Shown here piece by piece: positions 21,724-33,080 of a DNA stretch of 40,503 nt (within the stretch, counting starts at the first letter, position 1; every line of letters begins with the position of its first letter). Position numbers and translations under genes: made by a program. The notes beneath the pieces are model-generated. The model was not told the origin of the DNA, made no database searches, and was given only the letters and a program-made list of their open reading frames with translations. Origin of the DNA: Entrophospora sp. SA101 (lineage: Eukaryota > Glomeromycota > Glomeromycetes > Entrophosporales > Entrophosporaceae); assembly GCA_958430865.1 (NCBI GenBank), contig CAUDNR010000121.1, forward strand, positions 1 to 40,503, read 5' to 3'.

Positions 21724-22944
21724 TTAATCGAAAATCACTTATAACTAATAATATTTTTTATTAATAAAGAAATTAATGATGAAACGTATCTTTGACATTT
21801 TTGTGAATTTGTAACCAAAAATTATTCAACATTCTACAAGTTCAAGCATTTCACAGGAATGACTTAGTATTGGATATTTATAGAGTATATATAGTAATGG
21901 TATGATGTTAGTATAGTATTATTTTTATTGTAAAAAAAATGTCCAATTTATTCGTGGAGTTTTTTCTGTAGTTTCAATTATTAGCTTCGTATAAATTCAT
22001 TACAGTCAAATCTCGTTTCAACGAATTATAATTAAATTTGCGTTACATAGTAATAGTAATAGTAATTCTTAAATGAAGGATTTGTATGGAAACTAATTAT
22101 TATTATCATCATTCAAAATAAAAATGCAAAATTTTTCTTCTTTTTACAAACTACATTTCATAAAATCAAAACGCGTTCAAATTATCTTTAGCGCCACAGT
22201 TTGAAACACGCATAGGCATGTATGTAAAGTAACTTTTACATACACACAAACTTGGCGTTTTTTGTTCGATTTTTGACTTTGAAGTTAACTATATACGCGT
22301 AATAATAAACACACAACAATATTAAAACATGCTTGAGCTGTTGTACATATGGATTAGTCAATATTAATGTTGGTATGTAGAATGGCTTTTACATAGTAAA
22401 TAAGACAGGGTTTAGGTACAGACCTTTGTAAGTTCTAAAGTTTTAGATACTAAATTTTTTCATTGTTGAATCACAATGAATCAATCATTACAAAATAGTA
22501 TTTAACACGCTACCATGACATTAATAAACATTCTTGCTTTAATAATAAGGGCGAATTGACATTTTCATTGTATAAATATAATTGCGAGAAGTTATAAGAA
22601 AGATAGGGTCAAAAAAAAATGGCTTAATTAAACTCTTTTTCGCCCTTAGAGGGAATTACTTGTCAAGTAACCACACCACAGGTTGATGACCGTAGTTGCA
22701 GTTATAAAATAAACAAATGATTCTCTTATAAAAGAACCGGGAATTGCTATTGCAGTAGTTTATGTTTTGGCTGTACATAGCAAGTGTAGCGTCAAGTTGG
22801 TGGCCATGTTAGATCAAGGCGCAGCGACCCAATCACTATTTGATAAGTTTGTACATTACATTATTAAAATTGTCTCAAAAGGAAAAATTTGGTTTCTATC
22901 AACATTTATCTTTTTTCTAAAATAAATTTTAAGTAAAGTTAAAA
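21724..22944. other. Spacer between kinases A and B
   Basis: 1.2 kb. The first part (21777-22047) repeats the upstream module of kinase A and includes a pogo-like terminus TACAGTCAAATCTCGTTTCA at 22001. The rest is AT-rich; a segment near 22787-22850 reads SVKLVAMLDQGAATQSLFDK in one frame, vaguely like a retropepsin DxGA region, but too short to assign. The 50-60 bp before kinase B (AAAATTGTCTCAAAAGG...TTTCTATC) match those before kinase A. Confidence 0.5.
21777..22047 (+). repeat. Second copy of the kinase upstream module
   Basis: Homologous to 19549-19965 with several deletions. It lies just after the stop of kinase A and about 900 bp before kinase B, so extra DNA has been added between module and gene relative to copy A. 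Confidence 0.7.
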
Positions 22945-24588
22945 ATGTCATATGATAAATCATTATCACCAGAAAGAGCGGGATTTGTATATAAAATTAA
23001 TGATGAAATGTATAATAATGCAGTGGTTAATTCTGATAGAGAAAGTAGAAAAGATTATTTTTTTTCATTAGTTGAGAAAAACAAGGAGCTTTCTGAAAAT
23101 GAAAATGAATTTTGTAAAGAAAGGTTTATTTATAATTTTGAATTAGATAATGCAACTCATAAATTAGGCAAACCAAAAAAATGTAACAAGTGTAAATTGA
23201 TAAAATACTCTGTTAGATTCTGTGAAGGTTGCATTAGTATACAATTACAGAGTCTTTTCACCGCTTGGACATCTGGAAATGACATAGTTAATAACTTTAT
23301 TCAACAATGTCAAATGAAATCACCTTTGCCACAAAATATTTTAGAGTGGATACCTTTTGAGCAATTTGAAGGAGTGACAAAATTAACTGAAGGTGGATTT
23401 AGTTCAATTTATACCACTACATGGACAAGAGGTTATATAGTTGATTACAATGAAAATAAAAAGGAATTTAGTTATTTTGGAGAGCAACAAGTAGTATTAA
23501 AAAGTTTAAATAATTCAAGTAGTCCAGGAAAAGCTTTTTTTGATGAGGTTGGTAATTTTTATTTAAAAACAAGAATAAATAATGCTGTATTGTATAACAC
23601 TAATTGGTTTTATATTTAATTGCAGGCAATAAATTATTGTAAAATTAAATCAGCAGCAATTGCTACTTGCTATGGTATAACTAAATTCCCAGATAATGGA
23701 AATTATGCAATAGTTTTAAATCATTATCCAGAAGGAAATTTAAGGGGTTATTTACAAAAAAATCATTCTAATTTGACATTAAAAAATAGAATTGCAATTT
23801 TTAGATGGTTATGTGTTGCATTATATCGTATACATGAAAAAGATTTAATCCATTGTGATTTACATAGTGGTAATGTATTAATGGGTAGAGGAGGTACCTG
23901 TTATATTACAGATTTGGGATTATGTGGACCAGTTGATAAAAAGTCATCAAATAAAACATATGGAATTGTATCATATGTTGCACCTGAGCTACTTGTAGGA
24001 AAAAATGATACAAAGAACACAAAAGAAACAGATATTTACAGTATTGGGATGTTAATGTGGGAAATATTTGCAGGCCATCCACCATTTGATGATAGAGCTC
24101 ATGATCATCATTTAATTTTTGATATATGTGAAGGTTTACAACCACCAATATTGCCAGGAATGCCTGATGATTATGCACAAATAATGCAAAAATGTTGGGA
24201 TATTGATCCATCAAAAAGACCAACTATTAGAGATCTTTTGGACTTTGCTAAAAATAAAAATAAAGAATATTTTAAAAATGAAAGCTTAATAAATAATAGT
24301 AGTAATAATAGTTTAATAAAAAGATTATTCAAATTTTCTAAAATTAAAAAACATGAAATTGATTTTAATAATGATAGTAGCAACGGCAGCAGCAATGGTG
24401 GTGACAGTGGTGGTGATTCGCAACAAGTATACAAATCACATCCAGAAGCATACCATACAAGTAGAATATTAAGTGATGAAATTACTAAGCCAACAAGCTT
24501 CAAAGGTTATACAAATAATGATAGTTCATTAAATAACCTTGATTTTAACTCTCTTCTCTTGAATGATGATTTTAACAAGGGCGAATAA
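22945..24588 (+). CDS. Protein kinase B of the tandem array
   Basis: Exons 22945-23547 and 23626-24588, 521 aa, with the same intron position (after FFDE) as kinases A and C. The four-cysteine motif is CNKCKLIKYSVRFCEGC. Kinase motifs: LTEGGFSSIYTTTW, VVLKSLNNS, HCDLHSGNVL, ITDLGLCGPVDKKSSNKTYG, VAPELLVGKNDT. The usual catalytic Lys, Asp and Asn are present. Exon 2 has the same length as in kinase A. The tail ends LLLNDDFNKGE like kinase C, whereas kinase A ends LILNKGELIFHY. The 3' end of the gene and 587 bp of downstream DNA are the same as in copy C. Probably a soluble signalling kinase; partners and substrates unknown. Confidence 0.9.
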
Positions 24589-25175
24589 AAAATTTCATTA
24601 ATTAATAAACATTAGATCTAGTAATAATAGTAAAAGAAAGAATTGACGGATGCTAATTTAACCTCCACTATAAACTTATTCATTATAATTACTTGTCTTT
24701 TTATTTGTCTTTATTTATTTCTTAAAGCTAAATTATAATAATAATTTTGAAATAATAAAATTTTTGATCATTGTTAATGGTAATATTGCTAGGTAGCTGT
24801 TTGGTTAACGCTGATTACGGTCTAACTTTCGGGTTACTCTTGTCAGTTAATTCAGTGCTTGTCAATTAATTAGTTTACAAAATTACTTTGGTTCTCGCTT
24901 ACTGTCTCTTCCTTGTACCTAGACGAATTTGCAACCATATTTAATGATACCGAATAAATAAATGGTTCTTTTACAAAGCTCAAATGCTTCTATAAAGTTC
25001 TTTATGACTGATTTATTTCAGTTGTTTGCTTTTATCTGGCCGATTTTGATTTATTTACAAAGCAACTTAGCAGCTTGTTTAATAGCCCTACAATAACACT
25101 ACTAGTATTTCCAACTAACCTTTAGAAAATACTTCACTAACCGTTGCTAACACTCACTAGTTAACTAACATTAGT
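24044..25175 (+). repeat. Block shared without visible change with 26391-27426 (kinase B versus C plus 3' flank)
   Basis: From TTGGGATGTTAATG in the kinase domain through the stop codon and on to ACTAACATTAGT the two copies look identical, apart from one 99-bp deletion in copy C. The offset after the stop is constant (2251 bp), so the 587-bp 3' flank has no indel. This flank is non-coding. Confidence 0.85.
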
Positions 25176-25295
25176 TGTCAATATTCTATAGATTCAAGTT
25201 TACCATAAATAATATTATTGTTTGTTACACACCACTACAAATTAAAACAATAAATTAATTTAAAATTTTATAAAAAACATTTTTATTTTTATAAA
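24589..25295. other. Spacer between kinases B and C
   Basis: 24589-25175 is the duplicated flank described above, without coding capacity; 25176-25295 is unique AT-rich promoter DNA of kinase C. The promoter of C does not resemble those of A and B, unlike the coding sequence. Confidence 0.6.
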
Positions 25296-26839
25296 ATGTC
25301 ATATTATAAATTATTATCAGTAGAAAGAGAGGATTTTGTATATAAAATTTTTAATGGAATGCATAATAATGCATTGGCTAATTCTGACAGAGAAAACAGA
25401 AAAGATTATTTTTTTTCATTAGTCAAGAAAAACAAAGAGCTTTCTGAAAATGAAAAAGAATATTGTAAAGAAAGGTTTATTTATGAATATGAATTAGAGA
25501 GTGCAGTGCATAAAAAAGGCAATCCAAGTAAATGTAGCGAGTGTAAATTGACAAAATATTCTGATAGGTTCTGTGAAGGTTGTATTAGATTACAATTACA
25601 GAGTCTTTTCACCACCTGGACATCTGGGGATGACATAGTTGATAAATTTATTCAACAATGTCAAATGAAATCATCTTTGCCAACCCATATTTTAGAATGG
25701 ATACCTTTTGAGCAATTTAAAGATATAACAAAATTAACTGAAGGTGGATTTAGTTCAATTTATAAAGCTATATGGACTAGAGGTCATATAACTGATTATG
25801 ATGAAAATAAAAAGGAATTTAGTTATGCTGGTCCTCGATATGTAGTATTAAAAAGTTTAAATAATTCAAATAATCCAGGAAAAGCATTTTTTGATGAGGT
25901 TGGTATTTTTTATTTAAAACAAAAAAAGAATGCTATATTGTATAATAATACTAATTAATTTTATATTAATTACAGGCAATTAATTATTGTAAAATCAAAA
26001 CAGCAATGATTACTCCTTGTTATGGTATAACTAAATTCCCAAATAATGGAAATTATGCAATGATTTTAATTTATTTATCAGATGGAAATTTAAGAGGTTA
26101 TTTACAAAAAAATCATTCTATTTTGACATTAAAAGATAGAATTGGAATTTTTAGATGGTTGTGCATTGCATTATATTATATACATAAAGAAGATTTAATT
26201 CATTGTGATTTACATAGTGGTAATATATTATTGGAAGGAGGTTCTTGTTATATCACAGATTTGGGGTTATGTGGACCAGTTGATGAAAAGTCATCAAATA
26301 AAATATATGGAATTATAACACATGTTGCACCTGAGCTATTTAGAGGCACAAATAATATAAAGAACACAAAAGAAACAGATATTTACAGTGTTGGGATGTT
26401 AATGTGGGAAATATTTGCAGGCCATCCACCATTTGATGATAGAGCTCATGATCATCATTTAATTTTTGATATATGTGAAGGTTTACAACCACCAATATTG
26501 CCAGGAATGCCTGATGATTATGCACAAATAATGCAAAAATGTTGGGATATTGATCCATCAAAAAGACCAACTATTAGAGATCTTTTGGACTTTGCTAAAA
26601 ATAAAAATAAAGAATATTTTAAAAATGATAGTAGTAGCAGCAGCAATGGTGGTGACAGTGGTGGTGATTCGCAACAAGTATACAAATCACATCCAGAAGC
26701 ATACCATACAAGTAGAATATTAAGTGATGAAATTACTAAGCCAACAAGCTTCAAAGGTTATACAAATAATGATAGTTCATTAAATAACCTTGATTTTAAC
26801 TCTCTTCTCTTGAATGATGATTTTAACAAGGGCGAATAA
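25296..26839 (+). CDS. Protein kinase C of the tandem array (shorter tail)
   Basis: Exons 25296-25898 and 25976-26839, 488 aa. The four-cysteine motif is CSECKLTKYSDRFCEGC. Kinase motifs: LTEGGFSSIYKAIW, YVVLKSLNNS, HCDLHSGNILLEGG, ITDLGLCGPVDEKS, HVAPELFRGTNN. Compared with A and B it lacks 33 residues of the linker after the kinase domain, including the basic stretch LIKRLFKFSKIKKHE, so a possible membrane- or partner-binding segment is missing. It keeps the terminal SHPEAYHTSRIL block. The intron position is the same as in A and B. Confidence 0.9.
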
Positions 26840-27426
26840 AAAATTTCATTAATTAATAAACATTAGATCTAGTAATAATAGTAAAAGAAAGAATTGACGG
26901 ATGCTAATTTAACCTCCACTATAAACTTATTCATTATAATTACTTGTCTTTTTATTTGTCTTTATTTATTTCTTAAAGCTAAATTATAATAATAATTTTG
27001 AAATAATAAAATTTTTGATCATTGTTAATGGTAATATTGCTAGGTAGCTGTTTGGTTAACGCTGATTACGGTCTAACTTTCGGGTTACTCTTGTCAGTTA
27101 ATTCAGTGCTTGTCAATTAATTAGTTTACAAAATTACTTTGGTTCTCGCTTACTGTCTCTTCCTTGTACCTAGACGAATTTGCAACCATATTTAATGATA
27201 CCGAATAAATAAATGGTTCTTTTACAAAGCTCAAATGCTTCTATAAAGTTCTTTATGACTGATTTATTTCAGTTGTTTGCTTTTATCTGGCCGATTTTGA
27301 TTTATTTACAAAGCAACTTAGCAGCTTGTTTAATAGCCCTACAATAACACTACTAGTATTTCCAACTAACCTTTAGAAAATACTTCACTAACCGTTGCTA
27401 ACACTCACTAGTTAACTAACATTAGT
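26391..27426 (+). repeat. Second copy of the kinase B 3' block
   Basis: Matches 24044-25175 base for base as far as I can see, less the 99-bp deletion within the coding tail. Identity stops sharply after CTAACATTAGT at 27426, where B continues TGTCAATATT and C continues ACTAAACCC. Confidence 0.85.
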
Positions 27427-28924
27427 ACTAAACCCTTGCTTGCTCATTAACCAATGTTAGTCGTAATCTTTGTTTGCTCACCAAGACACTCTGCTTGTTT
27501 TATTTTTATTTATTAACGATTTTTAAGGAATAACTTATGTAATCAAAATAATGTAATGATTCTATCACAGAGTTTTATTTTATTAGAATATTAATTGTAC
27601 ATTTATGCATTTATTCTCCTTGCTTTTTCAAGCAAGGACCCAAAGTTATTCTTTGCTTTTTCCCCGTCCATAACTATTCAAGTTAATGAAATTTTTGTCA
27701 CTCCTCGAAATAAAATTGTTTCATTCACGTACGTAACACGTTTATTAATATAAATATAAGAAGAGGCAGAGGTCAAAATTGAGAATGGGTTTGCGACGAT
27801 AATTCTTACAAAATGACAAACAACTAATACTAAATTTATATATTTAATGGAAAATATGGACTAATCAAAGTATTTTTACACTACTAATCAACAACATTAC
27901 ATTTTCAAAATGATTTAATAGTGATGTTATCCGGCTAAAAAATTTAATGACTTGCTTGCTGGCTGAAAAATTCATCTATCAAGAAACGTACATAATGCTC
28001 TTGTATATATAAGTTACTATAAATGATTTAAAATGAATCGCACAATATAAATCATACTTTTATTTATAAATGGATGAAAGCTTCATATCATGATTTAAAA
28101 TTTATTGAATTAGCATCTAATATTTTATAGCATTATATATTATAATATGTATAAGAATAATAAAAGAAGGAACGACTTTTGGAAGAAAAAAAGAAATACG
28201 CGAATCCTATAGAGAAAAACTAGACAAATTAGTTTGGGAATTATGTAAAAACTCATTATTTATGTAACATTTATTTATCATTAAATAAATATCAATTAAA
28301 AAAACTCTCGTTACTACAGTCAACGCTCGATATAAGGAAGAGTTTGTTTTGGCAAAAAACTTCACTACGGTTCAAATCATCTATAAATGCTTTCTTTTAT
28401 TGGAAAGGTTTCATTCCGAAATTTTACAATTTACACATTAATATAGACATATTAATATATAATTTTGAAGCTTTATAACTCAAAACTTTTCTAATAAAAT
28501 GAAAAAAGTGACCGATGGAAATGAAGCTGAGGTCTTTAGCTTTAATCCTATCGATTTAATTTTTTCTTTTTCTTTTTTAATAAGGAATTATAAGCTTTTA
28601 AAGTCATGTGATAATCATTGACTGTTATAGATGTCCTGCGCTATATATAAAAAGGTCGGCAAAAAATTAATTAAATTAATAATTTCTTTATCAGAAATTT
28701 CAAAATCAAACTCTTAATTTCTTATTCAGCTCTAATAAAATTTTCTGCACTCAATTCATCAGTCTTCAAGCACAGAGTGTAATTGCATCAGAAATTTTGA
28801 GTTGTATTAAGGATTTTGTGTAAAAAAAACATAAGCATCAATCCTATTCATAACAAGCAATTTTCTATAACGAACCTGAAGAAATGATAAAATGAATATT
28901 TTAACTAACAAAAAATTTTTTATC
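27427..28924. other. Long non-coding stretch after the kinase array
   Basis: No open frame of note. It holds a 20-bp palindrome-like hairpin CCTTGCTTTTTCAAGCAAGG near 27618, a lone pogo-like terminus CAGTCAACGCTCGATATAAG at 28317 without a visible partner, and a TATA-containing promoter-like segment near 28642. Confidence 0.45.
28642..28653 (+). promoter_or_regulatory. Orphan TATA box
   Basis: TATATATAAAAAGGTCGG is a strong TATA context in a window where most genes lack one. It is followed by about 230 bp of UTR-like sequence (CAAACTCTTAATTTC...) with no downstream plus-strand gene, so it may be a relic promoter or drive a non-coding RNA. Confidence 0.35.
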
Positions 28925-29918
28925 ATTTATTATACTTTACTTTAAAAGAATTTATGACTCCTGCATCAGCAGGTTGTAGGTGGGTAGTAATTGTATTAGG
29001 AGGAAGATTACGAAGTGCAATATTCGTTAAAAGAATTCTTTCATCAAGAATGTGGACTGGTGCATTATCAAACAGTAGTATTCTTTAACCATTTTCTGAT
29101 TCAATATTGATTCCGGGCCAATAGTAATCGACCGGAAGCTTTGACTTGTCAACACCAAGCATGTCTCTTGGTGTTTGATACTTATGGATAAATAAAGGTG
29201 GAGGTTTAACAGTCCCAGTTGCATTCATAGTCAATAAAATGGTTATTCTTTTTTTTTTGATTTTTTGGTACCAGGAAGAGTTCCAGTTGATAATGTTTTT
29301 GATGGTTCCAAATTCCAGAACAAGCCTAATATAAATAAAATATTTAGTCAATTTATAATAATAATAAATACTATAATTATATTAGAATGCTTTTTACCAG
29401 TTTCATCACAATTATAGAAGTTTTCAAGGAAATTCACTTATAATTTTCTTCTTTCTTTAAAAATGATTTCTTCAGAATGTGCAGAACTTGTTTCACCATG
29501 TAAATTATATTGTTTTATATTATTTCTTTTTTTAAAATTTGAGACCCAACCATCTGAGCCTTTAAAATCATTGATTTCTAGTAATTCAGCAAATCTCTTA
29601 GCTTTAGCAAGAATTACATCGCCTGTAATTACCTTTTTATTTTAAAGTGCTTGATTGAACCATATAATCAATGAACTTTCAAGCTCGGGATATTTTGAAG
29701 TTTTATATTTTTGTTTGTTGGAATTATCAGGATAAACAGATAACCATTTATCTTTATCCTTCAAAATGTTACAAACTGCATTTTCTGCAACTTTAAAATT
29801 TCCAAACAAGTTCCTTATATGTGAATGATGGATTCCTTTCATGAGATTCACAAAGCTGTTTTTTCTCACCCCAAGTCAAAACTTTTCTTTTTTTGTTTGA
29901 TTGATCAATTGATGACAT
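28925..29918 (-). pseudogene. Decayed pogo/Tigger-type transposase (CENP-B HTH + DDE_1)
   Basis: Starts at an ATG (29918) MSSIDQSNKKRKVLTWGEKK, then YKELVWKF; one extra T shifts the frame to VAENAVCNILKDKDKWLSVY, the CENP-B/Psq-type DNA-binding region, ending SKYPELESSLIIWFNQAL. Later pieces are VILAKAKRFAELLEINDFKG and GWVSNFKKRNNIKQY (second HTH), NCDETG (first catalytic Asp), EFGTIKNIINWNSSWYQK, MNATGTVKPPPLFIHKYQTP, ILLFDNAPVHILDE (second Asp) and NTITTHLQPADAGVINSFK (third Asp). Several frameshifts and a stop after INIESENG make it inactive. Terminal repeats were not located. Pogo-like MITEs elsewhere in the window may have been mobilised by relatives of this enzyme. Confidence 0.8.
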
Positions 29919-30643
29919 TTCTATTTTTTTATTATTAAATATTGTTTTTATTAATTAGTCATCTGATGTTTTTACAAATAATTTATTTAAAAGAAAAATT
30001 ACATTTCTTTTAAATTACATTACAATTGGTTTTCAACGTAATTGTTTGATCATAAATTTTTTTTCCAACATAATTTAATTAAATTTATTGGCACATATTT
30101 AATTATTAATTCTTTATCATTCGATGTTTTCTTTACAACTTACCCATTTTACTCAATATACAATTAATTATTTAGGATAAATTGTTTGTTTCAATTAAAT
30201 CGAATGATTTTTTTAATTCGAATTGAAAAAGGTTACACTAATTTTTATATTAATATTGTGCTTTACAATACGCGGCAAACATTCTGGCAATAAAAAGTAA
30301 GTGGTAAACTGGATTTGAATTGGATCCGAACTTGATCTCCAGTTTAAAGAGGTAACAACTACGTACTGGCGAAGTTTTCAGGAGCAATGGGTCCTATATA
30401 GCATTTCGTGTAACAACAAAATTCCATTATGCTCATATGACCATAAAGAAGGTCTTTTGTATAGTTCTTTTATTAGATTAATGAATCCAATATACTCGAC
30501 AAGTCGGTCACATGTGCCCACCCTATGTGTGTGTGACCGACTATCGTGGATTAACGTTAAAAGCCCATATGCTTTCAAAAATAATGTATGAAAATTCCAT
30601 AAAGTTGATACCTTTTAATACTAATGAATTACACAAGATGCAC
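29919..30643. other. Spacer with a hairpin and a dispersed-repeat-like segment
   Basis: AT-rich. 30360-30578 on the minus strand reads ILLLHEMLYRTHCS, a phrase I recall from Rhizophagus dispersed repeats; it has no start context or partner exon. It contains the inverted repeat at 30503-30541. Confidence 0.35.
30503..30541. repeat. 10-bp-stem inverted repeat
   Basis: GTCGGTCACA at 30503-30512 and its exact inverse TGTGACCGAC at 30532-30541, with a 19-bp spacer. It is GC-rich compared with its surroundings; it could be a regulatory or element-derived palindrome. Confidence 0.6.
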
Positions 30644-30651
30644 ATATAAAA
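30644..30651 (+). promoter_or_regulatory. Probable TATA box of the zinc transporter gene
   Basis: ATATAAAAG lies about 70 bp before the ATG at 30717, a suitable distance for a short 5' UTR. Confidence 0.45.
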
Positions 30652-30716
30652 GACACGACGAATTTTTTATTGAAAGTTTATCCAACAAAAAATCAAATTA
30701 TTAAAATTATATAAAA

Positions 30717-32792
30717 ATGAAATTATCAGAACAGACAAGTATTTTTATGTTATTGGCTCTTGATACGTTATTTTTTCTTACTGAAATTATAATTGGAAAT
30801 TATGTAAATTCCTTGGTGTTGATAGTAGACTCTTTTCATGTGCTAAATGATATATTGAGTTTGATTGTTGCATTATATGCTGCAAAGGTAAATAAACTTG
30901 AGTTTTTTTTCAATCAAGACAAAATTTGCTTATCTTTACAAAAAATTCGTTTGTGTATTTTTACAGATTTCAAAAAGGACAAAATTTTCATCAAAATATT
31001 CTTATGGTTGGCAACGTGCTGAAATTTTAGGTGCTTTAATAAACGGTGTATTTTTAATATCATTGTGTTTAAGTATTTTTATTGAGGCACTGCAAAGATT
31101 TTTCTATGCTGAAGGTTTGATGATGATTCATTTGATTATTGTTGTTGTTGTCCGTCATCATTAATATAAAATAATAATTTGTTTATTTTAATTTGTTTGT
31201 TCATTCAAACTAAATTATTCTTTTAGAAATTAGTCAACCAATACTAGTTCTTATTGTTGGATGTGTTGGAATTTTTGTTAATTTCATTGGCTTGACGTTA
31301 TTTTATGGTAAATTTTCCTCCACAATTATTTTGTATGAATGTAAAACAATGAATAAATAAAGAAATTATTTTATTTAGAACATGGACACTCACATGGACA
31401 TGGACATTCGCATGAACATAAAGAAAAGACAGAAAGTATTGATTTGATTTCAACTAAAGAAGAAGAAGAGAAAAGAAAAAGTAATCTAAAAGCAGTTGAT
31501 GAGATTTATGTTCATCCTGCAAAAGCACGTCAATCAATTTTATTGGCTGCAAAAAGCTCATCTGCTTTTTTATCTGACGATCAACATGACAATGATTCCA
31601 TTTCAATAATAACAGAATCAGCAATTTCAAATGATGTAAATCAAAACAATAGTCTTGACGACGATAATAATAATAGCAATAATAAAGAAAAAAATAATAC
31701 TAAATCTTTAGATAATGATAATAACAATAATTTATCATCATCATTACAAGGACATAAAGAGCATAAAGAACATCATCGTAAAAACCTTAATATGAATGGA
31801 ATCCTTCTTCATGTTTTGGGAGATTTTGCTAATAATCTTGGTGTAATTGCTGTTGCATTATTTATTCACTTCACCAATTTTTCATGGAAATATTATTCTG
31901 ATCCAATTGTAAGGTAAATGAATATCAAAATTATATCAAAATTTTTTTATTTTTTAAAAGGAATTTTTTTTTAATATATCATTTTATATTCATTATATAA
32001 AGTATAATTATTGCTGGAGTAATTTTATCAAGTGCAATTCCATTAGGTAGCTATTATCTTTTTTTCTTTTTCTTTGAATATGAATACTTATTTATAAATT
32101 GATTATTATTAATCAACTATTAATTATCATTTAGTTCGAAGTGCATCTTTTGTTTTATTGCAGGCAGTTCCATCAGATGTTTCTATTGACAATATTCGAG
32201 ATAAATTAAAAGCTGTAGGTTCTTTTATTCTAAAAATAATTGTGATTTTTTTATAACGAAAATAATAAATTAAATATTATTCATTAACTAACAGGTTGAA
32301 GGAGTAGTATCAGTACATGAATTACATATCTGGCAATTATCAGATACAAAAATTATAGCATCAGTGCATGTTCTATTATCTTCAAGAGATTATATCTTAA
32401 TATCGTCAAAAATTAGAAAAACTTTACATTCATATGGAATACATTCAGCCACCATACAACCTGAATTTGTTAAATTTGATGAAAAAACTACCAATTCTGA
32501 TAATGAGAATAGTGGTGATAGTGAAATGCGTTATATTGTGACTAACCCTTGTGATTTGAATACCGTTGATGATAAAAATTATGTAAGTAACTTAACATTA
32601 AAAATGATTTCTTTTTTTGATTTTACGAAATTTTATTCATTTATCATTCGAATATATTTATTGATATTGTAGGAGGGTCAAGAGTATGAATGTCTTTTAC
32701 GTTGTGCAGAAGAAGATTCATGTAATCAAAAACTATGTTGTCCATCACCTCCCAAGGCTAATTCAGATGCATCAATAAATATCAAAGAATAA
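30717..32792 (+). CDS. ZRC1: CDF-family zinc transporter, ZRC1/COT1 type
   Basis: Eight exons (30717-30887, 30967-31114, 31227-31307, 31379-31913, 32003-32046, 32135-32214, 32295-32582, 32673-32792), 488 aa. Cation diffusion facilitators exchange protons for Zn2+ into the vacuole. Six membrane segments can be read: TM1 from SIFMLLALDTLFFLTEIIIG, TM2 with the metal site His41-x3-Asp45 (DSFHVLNDILSL), RAEILGALINGVFLISLCLS, LVLIVGCVGIFVNFIGLTLF, TM5 with the second H-x3-D at about 278-282 (LHVLGDFANNLGVIAVAL), and IIIAGVILSSAIPLV. Between TM4 and TM5 is a cytosolic loop with HGHSHGHGHSHEH (about 135-147) and a long Asn/Asp-rich insert. The C-terminal domain (VEGVVSVHELHIWQLSD) and a Cys-rich tail (LCCPSPP) follow. 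Regulation by zinc cannot be judged. Confidence 0.92.
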
Positions 32793-33080
32793 GATATTAT
32801 AATTTAAGTATTTATATTATTATTATTATTATTATTATAGAATTATTATGATTTGATTTGTATCCATCGAGCGCTTTATTCAAGTATTTTCATACAATTT
32901 AACTTGAATGACAAGATTTATGAATAATATATATATGTATATATATATTATTATATTCTAGAATTTCAATCAATCTATTAATTTAAATTTACATTGAATA
33001 AAATTGTATTAACAAAATAATTAGCATATAAAAACAAGTAATTAACTGATCGCCACTTTTTTTTGTGCATTATATATATA
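32793..33080. other. 3' region of the zinc transporter with microsatellites
   Basis: It contains an ATT repeat (about 32815-32838) and an AT-dinucleotide palindrome (about 32928-32950). Confidence 0.6.

Noticed and set aside
24589..27426. 587-bp identical repeats after kinases B and C as LTRs of a retroelement
   Set aside because: Identity continues without a break into the kinase coding sequence, there is no TG...CA boundary or target duplication, and nothing retroviral-like lies between them.
28317..28340. Left end of a full pogo element containing the dead transposase
   Set aside because: No matching inverted right end was found beyond 29918, so only a lone terminus can be claimed.
30503..30541. 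Hairpin as a rho-independent-type terminator
   Set aside because: No T-run follows, and the genome is eukaryotic.
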